DNA from: Takakia lepidozioides
Taxonomy: Eukaryota; Streptophyta; Takakiopsida; Takakiales; Takakiaceae
Assembly (NCBI GenBank): GCA_030704615.1
Contig: CM060732.1
Location: 6,386,001 to 6,450,000 of the forward strand
Direction of reading: 5' to 3'
DNA: 64,000 nt
Shown: in pieces, positions 46,001 to 57,240 of the stretch
Layout: the number at the start of each line of letters is the position of its first letter
How positions within the stretch are numbered: the first letter of the stretch is position 1
The notes under the pieces: generated by a model
What the model was told of the DNA's origin: nothing
Seen by the model: the letters and a program-made list of their open reading frames with translations, nothing else
Databases searched by the model: none
Made by a program: the position numbers and the translations under genes

Positions 46001-49000
46001 CCAAGCCTAAGCTAGAGCATGTAGTTTTAAAGGACACATCGTCCATCCTGGGATTCACCCCAAAAACTACACATGAAGCCCTAGATTTGGCATAAGTAAC
46101 CAATTCCCAGGAATCACCTTGAGGAGTGTTGATGTTGATAGGAGCTAAAATTTTGATTGTTGTCGCAGGCTATAAGTTTAAGCACAGGAACCAACCCGAG
46201 CCCAAGTGCCAAGTATGCTAGACAGAGCATACGACTGCCCAATTTGGGCAGAGGGGCTGCCCCCAAGCGGTAGGGGTCCGCTTGTTACCATTCAGAGATC
46301 ACACTCCAGGGAGTTGCAGGGAATGGCCCGTGTAGGCATATTCTAAAGAGGGAAAGGCCCCAAGCTTTCCAACTAAATCCAATGCACTACCTTACCTGGA
46401 GCAAAGCGCTTCAGGTCGAAACAAACAAGGACACGAGGTCACAAGGCCGGCATTTAGTCACAGAGACATTAGTGTACTCCCGTATCAAGTCCACCCAGTG
46501 GCAATAGGCTTCCTAGAGGACAGGGAGAGAGAGAGAATGCAGACGTTGTTTGCTGTAGCCTGTGGCCATAGACCCCATGCCGAGTTTGGGCAGAACGACA
46601 GGGAATGGACACTACCTTTGTGAGGGGCTCACTCCAGTAGTGGGACTTACCTTGGTATAAACAATTCTTCCGGGCTTTCCAGATTTCCTCTGGAAGTCCC
46701 TTCACACATGCATCAATCTGCTGTGTGTGAGCTGCCCAGCAATTAGACCCCAACAGGGCCAGGGCTTTAGGCTCAGCCTCCAGATTTTGAAAGTTGGTGA
46801 ATAGGTGCCGGGACTATGTTCTTGATGGTCCTGAAGAGGGTCACTCTCCGATGAGAATACCCCGGACATTGTATCAGAAAATGGATATTGTCTTCAGGCC
46901 ACCCGCACATCGTGCATTGACAATCTCCCTTTTCTCTCTGCATCTGTTTATTGTTCAATGGTAGACTCCATGCCCTGAGTTAAAATTTCAGTCTAGTACC
47001 AAGGATAGGTAGGCCCTTCAGATCCTCCTTAGGTGCTCGCCCATGTCACAAACTGGAAACTAGTTTTATGCCTAACTTTGTTTTGTTTGAACATTCTTCG
47101 TGCCTCCAACATGGCCTTAGACACTTCAGCCTCCAAGTCAGCTTCATCTAGCAGAGTCAGTTCTTCCTGCCAAATATTCAGGTACTTCAAATCTCCTCTT
47201 CCTTTTCCCGTCAGGACTTAGCCTGTTTAACAGGACGGTCTTGCTTCCAAGAAATAGAGTCGATCATCTTAGGGTATCTGGTATTAGGCATGCGAGTCAG
47301 GTACTTGAAAATCTCCTATACCTTTTCTCGTCAGGACTTGGCCTGTTTAACAGGACGGTCTTGCTTCCAAGAAATAGAGTCACACCTCTCAGGGTATCTG
47401 GTATTAGGCATGCAATTAAACTGACCCCACCATCTGACCTTGAACTCATCACGTCAAGAGCTCAAGGGTGGTACGCCAAACTTACCCTGAACAGCCACGT
47501 TAGCAGTTCTAGAGCACCGAAAGTTGAATGGATTCTAAAGTTTTAGCATGGTTGGAGTTGCCATCCCAGACAGCAGATGTGTACGCCAAGGTAGGCCTAA
47601 TAACGTTGCAAAGCATGGTCCTTTTAACTTCAGTATTAATCCCTCTGCAGTTGAAAACTTGAGTGAGACCCAAAGCTTTGCGTTTAGCTGTTTGAACCAC
47701 TTTTTGTATATTTGCAACTCGAGGAAAACTCAACACCAAGATATGCACTGTTTGCACGATTAATCAACTCCTGAAGATTGGATGGGATATGCCCTAGGCC
47801 CGCAAAGTCATCAGCCATCTGCAAGGAGCTGATTAATGAAAACATTGAAGAGCAGTGGGGAGAGGGTACAAGCTTGAGCTACACCTTGGTCAATGTCAAA
47901 GAAATTAGATTTCTGGCCACTCACCATAACACAACTTTTGGTGTTCGCATACAGGTTGTGAACCATCCTCCGCATCTTTCCACTAACCCAGAAGACCACA
48001 GACGAACCACAGCCTGTTGCACCATACAAGCCTTTTTGACATCCAGGAAGACAAAGGTGGGTTTTCCTTCCTTTTTCCTTCCCTCAATAGTCTGGCTTAG
48101 GGTAAAGATATGGCCAACGCAGCCCCTTTTTCTCCCGAAGCCCGACCTTCATGGGAAACACTTCTTGTCTCCAAATCAATTTTCAATTTTCTTATTATCC
48201 TACAAATCAGCATGCCAACTTTGCAGAGAGTGTAATGCCAAGGTAGTTCCCAGGCTCTTTCTGTGTTTCCATTCTTATACAAATTGACAATGACACCCTC
48301 TCTCCAGCGAAAGAGTATCATTGCTGTCTTCCAAATAAAAGAGGAGGGCAAGGGCCTCTACCATAGGATTGCCACCATGCTTAATTAGCTCATTGACAAT
48401 GCCATCATACCACTGGCTTTATAGCCCTTTAGATGTCCTATTGCTTCAGCAATCTCAGCAGACCGTTGTATCCCTTTGTGATATACTCCAATTCATCAGG
48501 GCTGTCTTGGATCATAGAAACAGTGCTTTCTACTGTTTCCTTCCTTTCTTTGAAACCCCTCACTATTAGAGTTGGATTCACTGCCAAGAGTGTTGTAGTG
48601 TGTTTCAAAAGTTTTCACAATCTCAACCATAGAAGTCACCACTGTTATTCCTTAAAGCATGTACTTGCGGACCATTTTTCAGCCTGTACAAACACTGTAA
48701 GGCTAACCAGAATCTTTAATCATTACCATTGTGGTGGTTCAAGCTAATGTCATGGTGCAACTCTTCCCAATACATCTTTGATATTAGAGCAGTCCCTGTA
48801 AAGTGCCGGTCACTTGGTGATCTTAAGCTTGATCTCATTGGTCCACCACATCACTGCTCTTCCACATACAAGTAGTTTCCTTAGAGCCTCTTTCAAGGCC
48901 TGGACATCTTCTATCTTGACCTCCTCCCTCCAGAAATTTCCTTTGCACCTAGTTTGGGCTTTTTTGCAAGTCCTCTGCAGAGTCTTCTTTTGACCTATTA

Positions 49001-52000
49001 AGCTTTTCCAGGCAATTGATAAGCTGCTTGCCGTGAAATTATGCTCATCCTCCCCAAAAAGCCCAATGATGTCGTCCTGTTGTAGACCATTGTCCACCTG
49101 GGCATTGAAGTCTCCCAACAAGACCATTTGGCCTTTGGTGCACAATTGAGCTTACTTCCTGGAAGGCGTTATTACTGTCCACACTAAGGGCTCCCTCTGT
49201 AGACATGTAGACACATCCCACAATGAGGTCCTCAGCCACCACGCCGCCCTTCAGATTCAGTCTCAAGGTCAAAAGCTGAAGCTCTTCCAGGCAATTGACA
49301 AGCCGCTTGCCGTTGGAATTATGCTCATCCTCGTGAAAAAGCCCAATGACGTCGTCCTGTTGTAGACCCTTGCCCACCCCGGCATTAAAGTCTCTTAACA
49401 TAGACCATGTGGCCTTTGGCGAGGAACAATCAAGCTTAAGTTCCTTGGAGGCTTTATCAGTGTCCACACTTCCTCTGTAGGCATGTAGACACGTCCCACA
49501 GCCATCACGCCGCCCTTCAGTTTCAGTCTCACCCAAATACTGTGTTTGTACTGAAAGTTCCTTGTTGATGATTTCACAATTATCACACAGTAAAGCATGG
49601 ACAAAGAACCCCTCTCCTTTTTTACCATGCTTGCAGAGGCCATCTCGAGGGCACACATCGTACATCAGCTTGAAGAACTTGTCCCACTTCAAATTGTTTC
49701 CTTTGGTTAGCAGCCCACAGAAGGTAAAGTTGCCCAGTTGCAAGCCAGCCTTTTTCTTACAAATTTCTGTCTCGTAGGTTTCTTTTGAATGCTCCTAGAC
49801 ATCCTGCAATTCTGCATTAATGGGTCAGCTTCTTTGCATGCAGGCTTTGGTCACCTTGTGTAGACTTTGAGGATTGGCATGCCATATCCTTCGTTTACAG
49901 CTTGATCGGTCACTGCACGCAAAGGCAGGTCACACTGAGATGGTCTTCTTTCATAGACCTTTGTAGATCTATAGTAAAAAGAAACTGAAGGACTTCCACA
50001 CCACATCAGATACCACCCAAGCCAAAGCCAAAGCCAAAGCTCCTGAACATATGTATATCAGAGCTATGATAGATATTAACACCATAGTACAGAAGAGTCA
50101 GCGAGCATATTGAAAGAATACCTTTCATGCAGTTTCCAAACTCTATGCTATGCAACCAAACCTCATGTAGCAGCCACTCCTAGCTATCAAGGCAAAGGTG
50201 AAGCCTCGCATGCTCCCATCCCATCCAGAGCCACAAACAATAGTTGGTGGTTAGTGAGGAATAGCAGGCTTCATCGGCTTACCTATTTGTTGCCATGTCA
50301 CCAAGAAAGATAGGGCAATGAATGAATGACAATCTAAATGACAATCAAACATAATTTCCTTGCAAAGTTCTAGCATGTAGATCAATGCATGAGGAAGTAG
50401 TAAGGAAAACCTGCTCATGCCCTCTACGCGAGTGTTAGAGGCCATGGCTGTCAATCTCCAGTTTCACTCATCCATTTGATCATGCGCAAGCCACCAACTT
50501 AAGCCTTGAAGTCAAGTTGGCATGCGGTAGCATCTTCTGGAAACCCGCAGAAGTGAGAGAGGTCTCAGGTTGGCAGTAGGAAGGTCTTACAATCACTGAA
50601 GCTTTAAAAGTCAAACAATGTCGGAAACTACCTGTGTCAGGAGCTGACGCCGGTAGTATGACTTACCTTGGAACAGACAATTAATCAGGGTTTTCTAGAT
50701 ATCCTCTAGAAATCCCTTCACACAATCTGCTGTGTGTGGTTTGCTCAATAACTAGGCCCCAAAAGGGCCTGGGCTTTTGGCTCAGCCTTGAGACCCACTC
50801 AAGAGAGAGAATGTACTCATAAGACGTTGTTTGCCGTAGCCTTGTGGCCATTAACCCAGCGCTTAGTTTGAGCGGAACACAAAGGGACAGAAACTACCTT
50901 TGTCAGGGGCTGACGCCGTAGTATGACTTACCTTGGAACAGACAATTAATCCGAGTTTTCCAGATATCCTCTAGAAATCCCTTCACACAAGCATCAATCT
51001 GCTGTGTGTGGTTTGCCCAATAACTAAGCCCCAAAAGGGCCTGGGCTTTTGGCTCAGCCTCGAGACTTTCATAGTTAGTAAACAGAGGTTTAGGCACAAT
51101 TCCCTTGATGGATTTGAAGAGGGCATTTCTCTCGTGAGAGTACCCAGGACAATGAATCAGAAAATGAATACTGTCTTCAGGTTGCCCACGCAACGGGCGA
51201 TTGCAATCCCTCTTTCCTCTCTGCATCTGTGCTGTTCCAAGGTAGGCTTGTGACTTACGCAGCCTCAGGCGCCTGATATCTGTAACTGTAATTTGGCATG
51301 TTTTGTTTGTTTTTCAAGAAAGGGTAGTATCCTTCTTCCATTGGTCCCTACCTTTAGGAGGGTGATTTTGGCCATTATTCCAGTAGCTGTGATGTGAGAA
51401 ATAGGTTGACTAAATCAATGGCCTGAGAACTTAACAACCTGCCAAAAGTAAATGCTTTCTTCTGGTAAGCTAAAAGGAAGAAGTGCTGTTTGGCAGAGTA
51501 TAATCTAATATGCTCTTGTTTGTGCATGTTTTGTGTCAGTGGAATCAAGCGACTGAAAAATCTGGACAGGCTCAAGTCTTCTGGGCCTGATCACACAGAG
51601 TTCTACTGGCCAATCTATGCAACAGCCGCTGCAATTGGTGCTGTGCTGGCGTGGGTTTGGCTCTCACTTCTGTGCTTGCGAGCTGACCAGATGATCAAAG
51701 TTGCAGTTCATAGCATCACCACTTATCTGGCTGTTATTGCAGTATTTTGTTTCTGGCACCTTCAAATTTTCTGGGGCATTATGTTTGCTGTGGGAGCATT
51801 TGTGCAGTTTCTGTACTCTATGTCGGTGATGGACAGGTTGGAGGCCCCCGTTTTACCTCTTCCCTCCCAACTTCTTCTCTCCCTCTTCTCTCTTTCTCAA
51901 AAGGAAAGGCTTAACCCCAGATCAAAAATCTCTCTCTCTTCCCCCATATTCTCACTTCTGTGCGAGTCTGTGTTCACAAGGCTACAACATGAAGTTTATG

Positions 52001-55000
52001 GGTTTCTGCTCTTCTTCTTTCTGTATTTCTCCCTCTATGGCACTACCCTGCCCTGTCCCCTGTGCAATGTGCAATGTGACTCACAGTGAAATCACAGCTA
52101 CATATGTCACATTTTTCTTCAGTTAATAGGTTACAGGAAGAGTACACAGTATTCCCTCCCTTGTGTCCTTGGCTGGCTCAAGTGCTGTGACAATTTTTTG
52201 CTGTCTAAGGAGTTAACCGTCTCCTCTTTACATGGGTTTTGCAAATACCCAACTATCTAAACTGACAAAGTCCATCATATACAAGCAATGCATGCTGCTA
52301 TGACAGCTAGCAGCCATTATCAAGCTTATAATAACGATGCTGGCAGGAGTTGTAGTCAGATCCGCACATGTCTATGTCCCAAAAGCTCACCTCCTCAATC
52401 ACCTCTAGGAAGCATGATAACTATTCAGTGGGTATGTGCAGGCTTCCTTTCACAATGCTGGTGCTGCGAAAATCGGTAAAGTTGGTTGGGAGTTTGCCTG
52501 CAGCAATTCGAGTATCGTATGCATTTTTGGCAGTGATGCTGGTGTGGATGGTAATCTGGACCTTTGGCGTGTCAGGAGTGGTGGCATCAGGCATGGGGAC
52601 CGACGGCGGCATCCAGTGGTGGATTCTGGTGGTGAGTGTTTCCTCGCGTGTGGATGGAGCAAGCCTTCAACTGCATATTGGATGTTGGGAGATGTGATGA
52701 TGATGAGCCTAGATTACAAGCCTATGGGAGACCATAGAACTAAAATTCTTATGGCTAGTGAAGCATGGAAGCAAAGGTCACCAGTCGTCACTGCCAAAGT
52801 TGATGCTGAAATGACGACCTGTGCTTTCCTTTCCAAGAGGGACACCCACAAACAAAACAGCATATAAACAACCAACCCCTGGTGAACTTGCCTTCTACTA
52901 CAGCAATCAATTTGTACACAACCTCATCTGCGTGATGTACGTACATCACTTCATGAATAGAATCAGGTTTGCATGCATGATAAGATGAGAAGAAAACATG
53001 GATCTTGCACAACATGCTGGGTCTCAGCTACGGTTACGATTGAGACAATTATTGTCTTTATTTATAAGTAATTGCTAAATTGGTGCAGGTGTTTTCAATC
53101 AGCCTTTTCTGGACAGGTGCAATTGTGTGCAATACAGTGCATGTGGTAGTTGCAGGGTTAGTGACACTAGTACTAGGACAAGGGGTCCCAGGAGCTCCCC
53201 CAATGCCCCGCCACCCTGTGCTGCGGACTCTCCGACATGCAGTCACCACGTCCCTGGGAAGCATCTGCTATGGATCCCTCTTCACAGCTGCAATTCGAAC
53301 TCTCCGTTGGTCGGTGGGTGCTATATCCTCTGTCTCACCATCATTTCTCTCTCTTTTCAGTGAAGAGAGTAGAAGAGATTCTCAAGGACCTGGACCTGGA
53401 TCCGCAAGTCTTGACCCTGCTGGATAAATCTGACTTAGAGGCTGTAGTGTCCTCAGCCATGTCTGTTGCCATGAGATTGTCTGATGAAAATGAAGTTAGG
53501 CAGAAAACTTCCCTGAACTTGTTTCCAGTCTGTGACATGGGGGAGGACATCTTGGATGACCTCAAGGGTCTACCCACTCTCGGCACTAGACTGAAATTTA
53601 AACTCAGGGCAGGAAGCCTACCTTTGAACAGCAAACAGAAGCAGAGAGGAAAGGGAGAGTGCAATTGCCCGTTGTGTGGGCAATCTGAAGACAGTATTCA
53701 TTTTCTGATACACTGTCCGGGGTTCTCTCACCAAAGAGACACTCTCTTCAAATCTATTAAGGGAATTGTGCCTGTACCCCTGTTTACCAACTTTGAAAGT
53801 CTCGAGGCTGAGCCAAAAGCCCAGGCCCTCCTGAGGCCTAGTTTTTGGGCAAATCACACACAGCAGATTGATGCTTGTGTGAAGGGATTTCTAGAGGATA
53901 TCTGGAAAACCCAGATAAATTCTTTATATGGAGGTAAGTCTTACTACCAACGTCAGCCCCTGACAGAGGTAGGTTCTGTCCCTTTTGTTCCCGCTCAAAC
54001 TGGGCGCGGGGTCAATGGCCACAAGGCTACGGCAAACAACGTCTTATGAGTACAATCTTTTCAGTGGAGAACGTGTGAGTGCATCAATGTTGAACTTATG
54101 GATCCCCGTGCAAGAGCAAAGAGCCATGCACCCTGTGATGAGCCTCCAGCACAAGATTGGCTGCAGAACTGTGATGTGCGCTAATTTTCAACATCTTATC
54201 ATTCACCTGCAGTTTTTTAATCCTGGGCTTCCAGAAATCCAATCTTATCTCTAACAGTGGGAGCTCATGTTATTCTCTCTCTGTGTGTTCTTTGTTAAAA
54301 GCCAATGAACAGTTTATGACTTAGCTGAGTGCAGGACTAGCAAAAGGTGTGCTGAAGATCATGGCCACTCTCACATTTAGTAAATGTGAAGTAATGAAAT
54401 GCTTAGGTACTTTGTGACAGTTTGCTCTGCTCCATGATTTTCAATAGCATACCTAAGAAGCCTTAGTGAGCTTGTCCTCATCTATCTCAAGGTATATGAT
54501 GGTTCAAGTCTTGAAAGTCAAAAGTCGGTTTATAAGGGGTTTGGTATCTCATAGGAACTTCGCATAGGGCAGTTCCTTCGCCTGCAGCTTCTACACTAAT
54601 GTGTTTGCATATGAGAAACATATGTTGACTCAATCTGAAATTCAAGGTCAATTTTCACGCAAAAGGAAGATGATTGAACTATTTGTGGCAATCTTTTTAC
54701 ACTGTCTTTGTTTGTAACAGGGTAATCTTTCAGCAGTCAGCTGAAGGTTCTCACTTACATCTTTTGATGTGCAATGCAGATAAGGGGTTTCAGGTCGCAG
54801 ATTGGTCATAACGAGTGCCTGCTGTGTTGTGTGGACTTTTTATTCAATCTGGTGGAGACATTGGTACGATTTTTCAACAAATATGCTTATGTCCAGGTTG
54901 GTTTCATGCCTTAATGGTTTCATGCCTTAATCTGGACCAATGGTCTAATTGAACATTGTCATCAATGTTTTGCAAAGTACAAGAGCTTTGGCATGCCACC

Positions 55001-56247
55001 CTCGTCTCTTGTAGAATCTCAATGATCACTTACTACTTAACTCTAGAGGGACAGTAAGAATGTTACACATCATAGGCAATCGTTTGCCAAACCTCTACTG
55101 GTTTTGTTTTTGCAGGTTGCCTTGTATGGGAAAGGCTATAACCATGCTGCCCGTGATGCATGGGAGCTCTTCCAGCTGACTGGCGTGGAGGCATTGATAG
55201 CGTATGATCTCTCAGGGGCCATACTGTTGATGGTAACAGTGCTGGGAGGTCTGGTCACAGGAACCTGTGTGGGCATCTGGGTATGGTTTGTGCACAGAGA
55301 CCGTGTGTCTGTCGTGGGCGCCACCTCCATGCTCATGGGCATGATACTGGTTGGATGCCTTACTTGGCTGTTCCATGATTTTGTCTGTTGGTCTTTGTCT
55401 GTCTGTTTTGCTATGGGCGTCCTGTGGACATAATAACTTTTTTTCTTTCTTCCGTAAAGCTTCGAGCATGGTCTAATGAATTTATCTTCCGTCGAGAGAC
55501 ATCCCTGATGATAGAATCTTGCAGCCCAATTACCTTTCGGCACCTATATCTCCTTCCCTCCTGAGGGCATTGGGGCGGTTCAGGGTGGGCTCCCACAATC
55601 TACAGACACAGACTGGTAGATGGGAAAACCTGCAACGGGAGGACCGCCTATGCCCAGCTTGCACCGGGCATAACCAGGAAATTGAAACTGAAGAACACTT
55701 CTTCTTTTATTGCCCTCTATATTATGAGATCCGTGGGAGATTCCACTGTCTATTGCGTGGAACTCAAACTCTCCCTGAAGTCTTCTGTTAGGATTAGAAA
55801 TGCTTGGCAGCTTACCTGCTCGAGGCCTTGACCCTTAGACAATCCCTTGAGCAATAGTTGCTTTTGGGCTATTTTTTGGCTCTGGTTTTGTTTCCTCTCT
55901 CTTGTTTTTTCCATTTTGTCCCATAAGCTCTTTGAGCTTTCCGCAGACGTTATAAAGTACTATTCATTTCATTTCATTTCTTCTTCCTCTCTTATGTGAA
56001 ATTTCTCAAATCTCCTTGCTCTATACTGCAGGTTGGCTCAACACTGGTAGTGGTTGAAAGTGCAGTGACCTCAATCTATATCTGCTATGCTGAAGATCCC
56101 TCCCTCATCAGCCGATGGGACCCTGACTTCGCAGACCAAATTGCAGAGATGTTGCACCAACGGTTACATTATCGGAGTGGTAGAAATGTACCTTCCCACA
56201 TACTACCCAAGCCATTGCCAGGGGTCATGCAGACTGAAAGAGCCTGA
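40044..56247 (+). CDS. Choline-transporter-like (CTL/PF04515-type) membrane protein, 8 exons
   Basis: Exons: 40044-40145, 41269-41435, 51540-51836, 52442-52631, 53089-53313, 54780-54896, 55116-55349, 56032-56247. All seven introns are GT-AG, all phases match, and the joined frame has no stop until 56245, giving about 515 residues. Residues 1-60 are hydrophilic. RRWRDVFW leads into the first of about ten membrane segments. Conserved family blocks include SLGSICYGSLFTAAIRTLRW, GHNECLLCCVDFLF, VETLVRFFNKYAYVQ, YGKGYNHAARDAWELF and ESAVTSIYICYAEDP near the C-terminus. Members sit in plasma or organelle membranes and are linked to choline or lipid transport; in plants CTL1 affects trafficking and sieve-plate formation. 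The subtype resembles the short plant form. Intron 2 (10.1 kb) and introns 5 and 7 host LINEs, yet every splice site remains, so the gene looks functional. Confidence 0.93.
41611..41643 (-). mobile_element. Short LINE 3'-end scrap
   Basis: The phrase cttgccatagccttatgg followed by tcattgaccctgcg resembles the last ~35 bp of the LINE family found immediately downstream. It is a degenerate separate insertion next to the full copy. Confidence 0.4.
41704..43700 (-). pseudogene. LINE ORF2, reverse transcriptase and C-terminal zinc finger
   Basis: After the frame change, the frame runs from ELIKHGGDPMIEALVLLFN through RT motifs QGVIVNLYKKGD, NYRGITLLNAVGK, FFLDVKKAYDTVWRDGLW, VAQGCTLSPLLFNVF and the catalytic ALMFADDFAG. 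It then goes through a ~330-residue C-terminal region to the zinc finger CNCPLCGQSEDSIHFLIHC (C-x2-C-x7-H-x4-C). I see no RNase H domain. This enzyme nicks target DNA and copies its RNA there (target-primed reverse transcription). Except for the upstream frameshift this half is intact at 653 residues. Confidence 0.9.
43662..45296 (-). pseudogene. LINE ORF2, AP-endonuclease half
   Basis: The N-terminus LRLGTFNFSGL, GQETW, VLLGDFNARVGKG, IVDYIIMDKN and GTSDHFLVWTEI are the conserved blocks of APE-type LINE endonucleases. The catalytic N, E, D/N and SDH are all present. The frame continues to YKAGGPDGIV, the start of the RT domain, then shifts by one base and ends in an unrelated tail. Comparison with the older copy at 48.4 kb (gcttaattagctcattgaca) places the missing base near 43697. 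Confidence 0.9.
45309..46167 (-). CDS. LINE ORF1 with a three-fold internal repeat
   Basis: The minus frame opens near 46167 (ILAPININTPQGDSWELVTYAKS) and reads about 285 codons. An N-terminal part (SCVVFGVNPRMDDVSFKTTC) is followed by three imperfect ~40-residue repeats built on EGFGTLNGLPILKVYTRRA and SIHGVIVPK.SDGQSV. ORF1 proteins of LINEs bind RNA; no RRM or CCHC is obvious here. The first DNA unit (from 45363) lacks 24 bp present in the other two. The frame has no stop, so this ORF is intact in this copy. Confidence 0.6.
46525..49790 (-). mobile_element. Older, rearranged copy of the same LINE
   Basis: Minus-strand fragments in order: 3' end and zinc finger (CQCTMCGWPEDNIHFLIQC, 46.8 kb), C-terminal region, RT pieces (FFDIDQGVAQACTLSPLLFNVF, 47.9 kb), the linker near 48.4 kb, and endonuclease pieces (LLGDFNAQVDNG at 49.1 kb; LRDFNAGVGKGLQQDD at 49.4 kb). 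There are many frame changes. Two internal duplications are visible: the segment with caggacggtcttgcttcc (47.24 and 47.36 kb) and the GDFNA-containing endonuclease block (49.03-49.21 and 49.3-49.44 kb). It lies in transporter intron 2. Confidence 0.85.
50629..50794 (-). mobile_element. LINE 3' fragment
   Basis: About 165 bp matching the region just upstream of the LINE 3' end (ctagatatcctctagaaatc and following). It lacks the very 3' terminus and abuts a second fragment at 50.81 kb. Confidence 0.8.
50809..51250 (-). mobile_element. 5'-truncated LINE fragment
   Basis: The terminal ~430 bp of the LINE, including LRGQPEDSIHFLIHCPGYS with the first zinc-finger Cys pair altered. Its 3' end (minus ...TTATGAGTACAT) lies against CTCTCTCTTGAG, another pyrimidine-rich target. 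Intron 2 of the transporter gene. Confidence 0.85.
53363..54055 (+). mobile_element. 5'-truncated LINE in transporter intron 5
   Basis: It starts at KRVEEILKDLDLD of ORF2 and is open to the ORF2 stop (zinc finger CNCPLCGQSEDSIHFLIHC intact). The host sequence TCTTTTCAGTG flanks it at 53352-53362 and 54056-54066, an 11-bp target duplication. The target is a pyrimidine tract ending in CAG, so a splice-acceptor-like site is duplicated on both sides. The real acceptor of the next exon is far downstream at 54779. Confidence 0.9.
55450..55975 (+). mobile_element. Different LINE family, 5'-truncated, in transporter intron 7
   Basis: The plus frame (LRAWSNEFIFRRETSLMIES ... FRVGSHNLQTQTGRW ... LCPACTGHNQEIETEEHFFFYCPLYYEIR) is the C-terminal zinc region of another LINE type. 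A ~180-bp 3' UTR follows, then a short ATTTC tandem tail (ttcatttcatttcatttc). No RT core remains. TTCTTCC on both sides may be part of the target duplication. Confidence 0.75.
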
Positions 56248-56842
56248 TGTGAGAATGCCAACTGATGTGGACAAGAGGTGTTTTATTTGAAGTTGGTTAG
56301 TATGAGAGAGCCTTTACTACAGATGGTGGACCATAGTTGCAAATCTACCAGATAATCTGAGGCAGGCTTATGTTACTGCGGGGCTGATTGCACAGAGACA
56401 GACAAGAAGTACTGACATCACCTTTTCTCCTTTTCCACTAAGCAGCCCAGAAAATGGTGTTGCAAATTTGGGTAGGTGTCGATAGCAGAGTGATAGAAAG
56501 GTACCCAACTTTATTGGGGATCATCCTAGGCTTGGTAAGTGTTGGCCACGACGGATGAATGAAGCCCTATTTGAGGGTTCTTGTATACAAGCTTCAATTT
56601 TTGTGGATTTTTTGCTTCAGAGGAATCAATTGTTTTGGACAATGACCTGACCGTGCCCCTTTTGAGTAGGATTTTGGATGCCTTTTAGAGTGAGGTAGTT
56701 CTGGGTGTGGCACTAGATGGCATGGGGGTAAAAGAGAGCTCAACCTTTATGTTCTATCTAAGGGCAGTAAGGTCTTTGCAACACTAACATTTAAAAGGTA
56801 GGAGTGTGGATCACTAGTCAACTCCACCATTGTCATGCCCCA
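56248..56842. other. No recognisable gene
   Basis: Probably the 3' UTR and downstream flank of the transporter gene. No domain-bearing frame or clear polyadenylation signal was identified. Confidence 0.35.
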
Positions 56843-57240
56843 CTACCTCTGTCTAAGGCATCGTGGACACAACCATTCTCCAGTAAGAACCTCATCCAGT
56901 GGCGGTGTCAAGCATCCCATGTGCCACCCCCTTGAGCATCTATCACACACCATCATGGTGGCGGCACCACCAGCATGCTCACATAACATGCAACGCAACC
57001 CTGCAGGTACGATTGCAAGGTTGGGATCTATCCTCCCATCCACATGTGGAAGGTGACATGGCGCACAATTGTGCACATGGTCCTTACATACCATGCTATC
57101 TCGACCTCCAGAATCAACACTCCTGAAGGCAACACCTTTCATACCCGTAGAATTACACGTCCTGTTGTGACATCCAAGGTCGTTGGTGCTGTCTGCTGCA
57201 GATACACATAGTCCCCAGGGTTGTAGAATAATAGGAATTT
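56843..57240 (-). pseudogene. Gypsy integrase C-terminus joined to a PHD finger
   Basis: Minus strand: YNPGDYVYLQQTAP, TLDVTTGRVILRV, stop, KVLPSGVLILE, one frame change, then CKDHVHNCAPCHLPHVDG. A complete C4HC3 PHD finger follows (CMLC, VCDRC, GWHMGC, WLCPRC). The integrase part matches the 3.4-5.1 kb element and the finger part matches 6.2-6.45 kb, so this copy shows the two are one polyprotein. PHD fingers commonly read histone H3 tails. Here it takes the position a chromodomain occupies in chromoviruses. Integration targeting is inference. Confidence 0.8.

Larger units (their letters stand above)
41695..46170 (-). mobile_element. Near full-length LINE in transporter intron 2
   Basis: On the minus strand this holds ORF1 (46167-45309), ORF2 (45296-41704) and the LINE 3' end (...CTTATGAGTACAATCT at 41695). 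It is antisense to the host gene. Fragments with the same 3' end lie at 15.3, 20.9, 46.5, 50.6, 50.8 and 53.4 kb, so this is the reference copy in the window. ORF2 has a one-base frame change near 43690. The 5' limit is not fixed; between 46170 and 46510 no coding frame is evident. Confidence 0.9.

Noticed and set aside
53341-53362. Splice acceptor of the transporter exon at 53361
   Set aside because: The following sequence is LINE ORF2; the phase-matched transporter exon begins at 54780.
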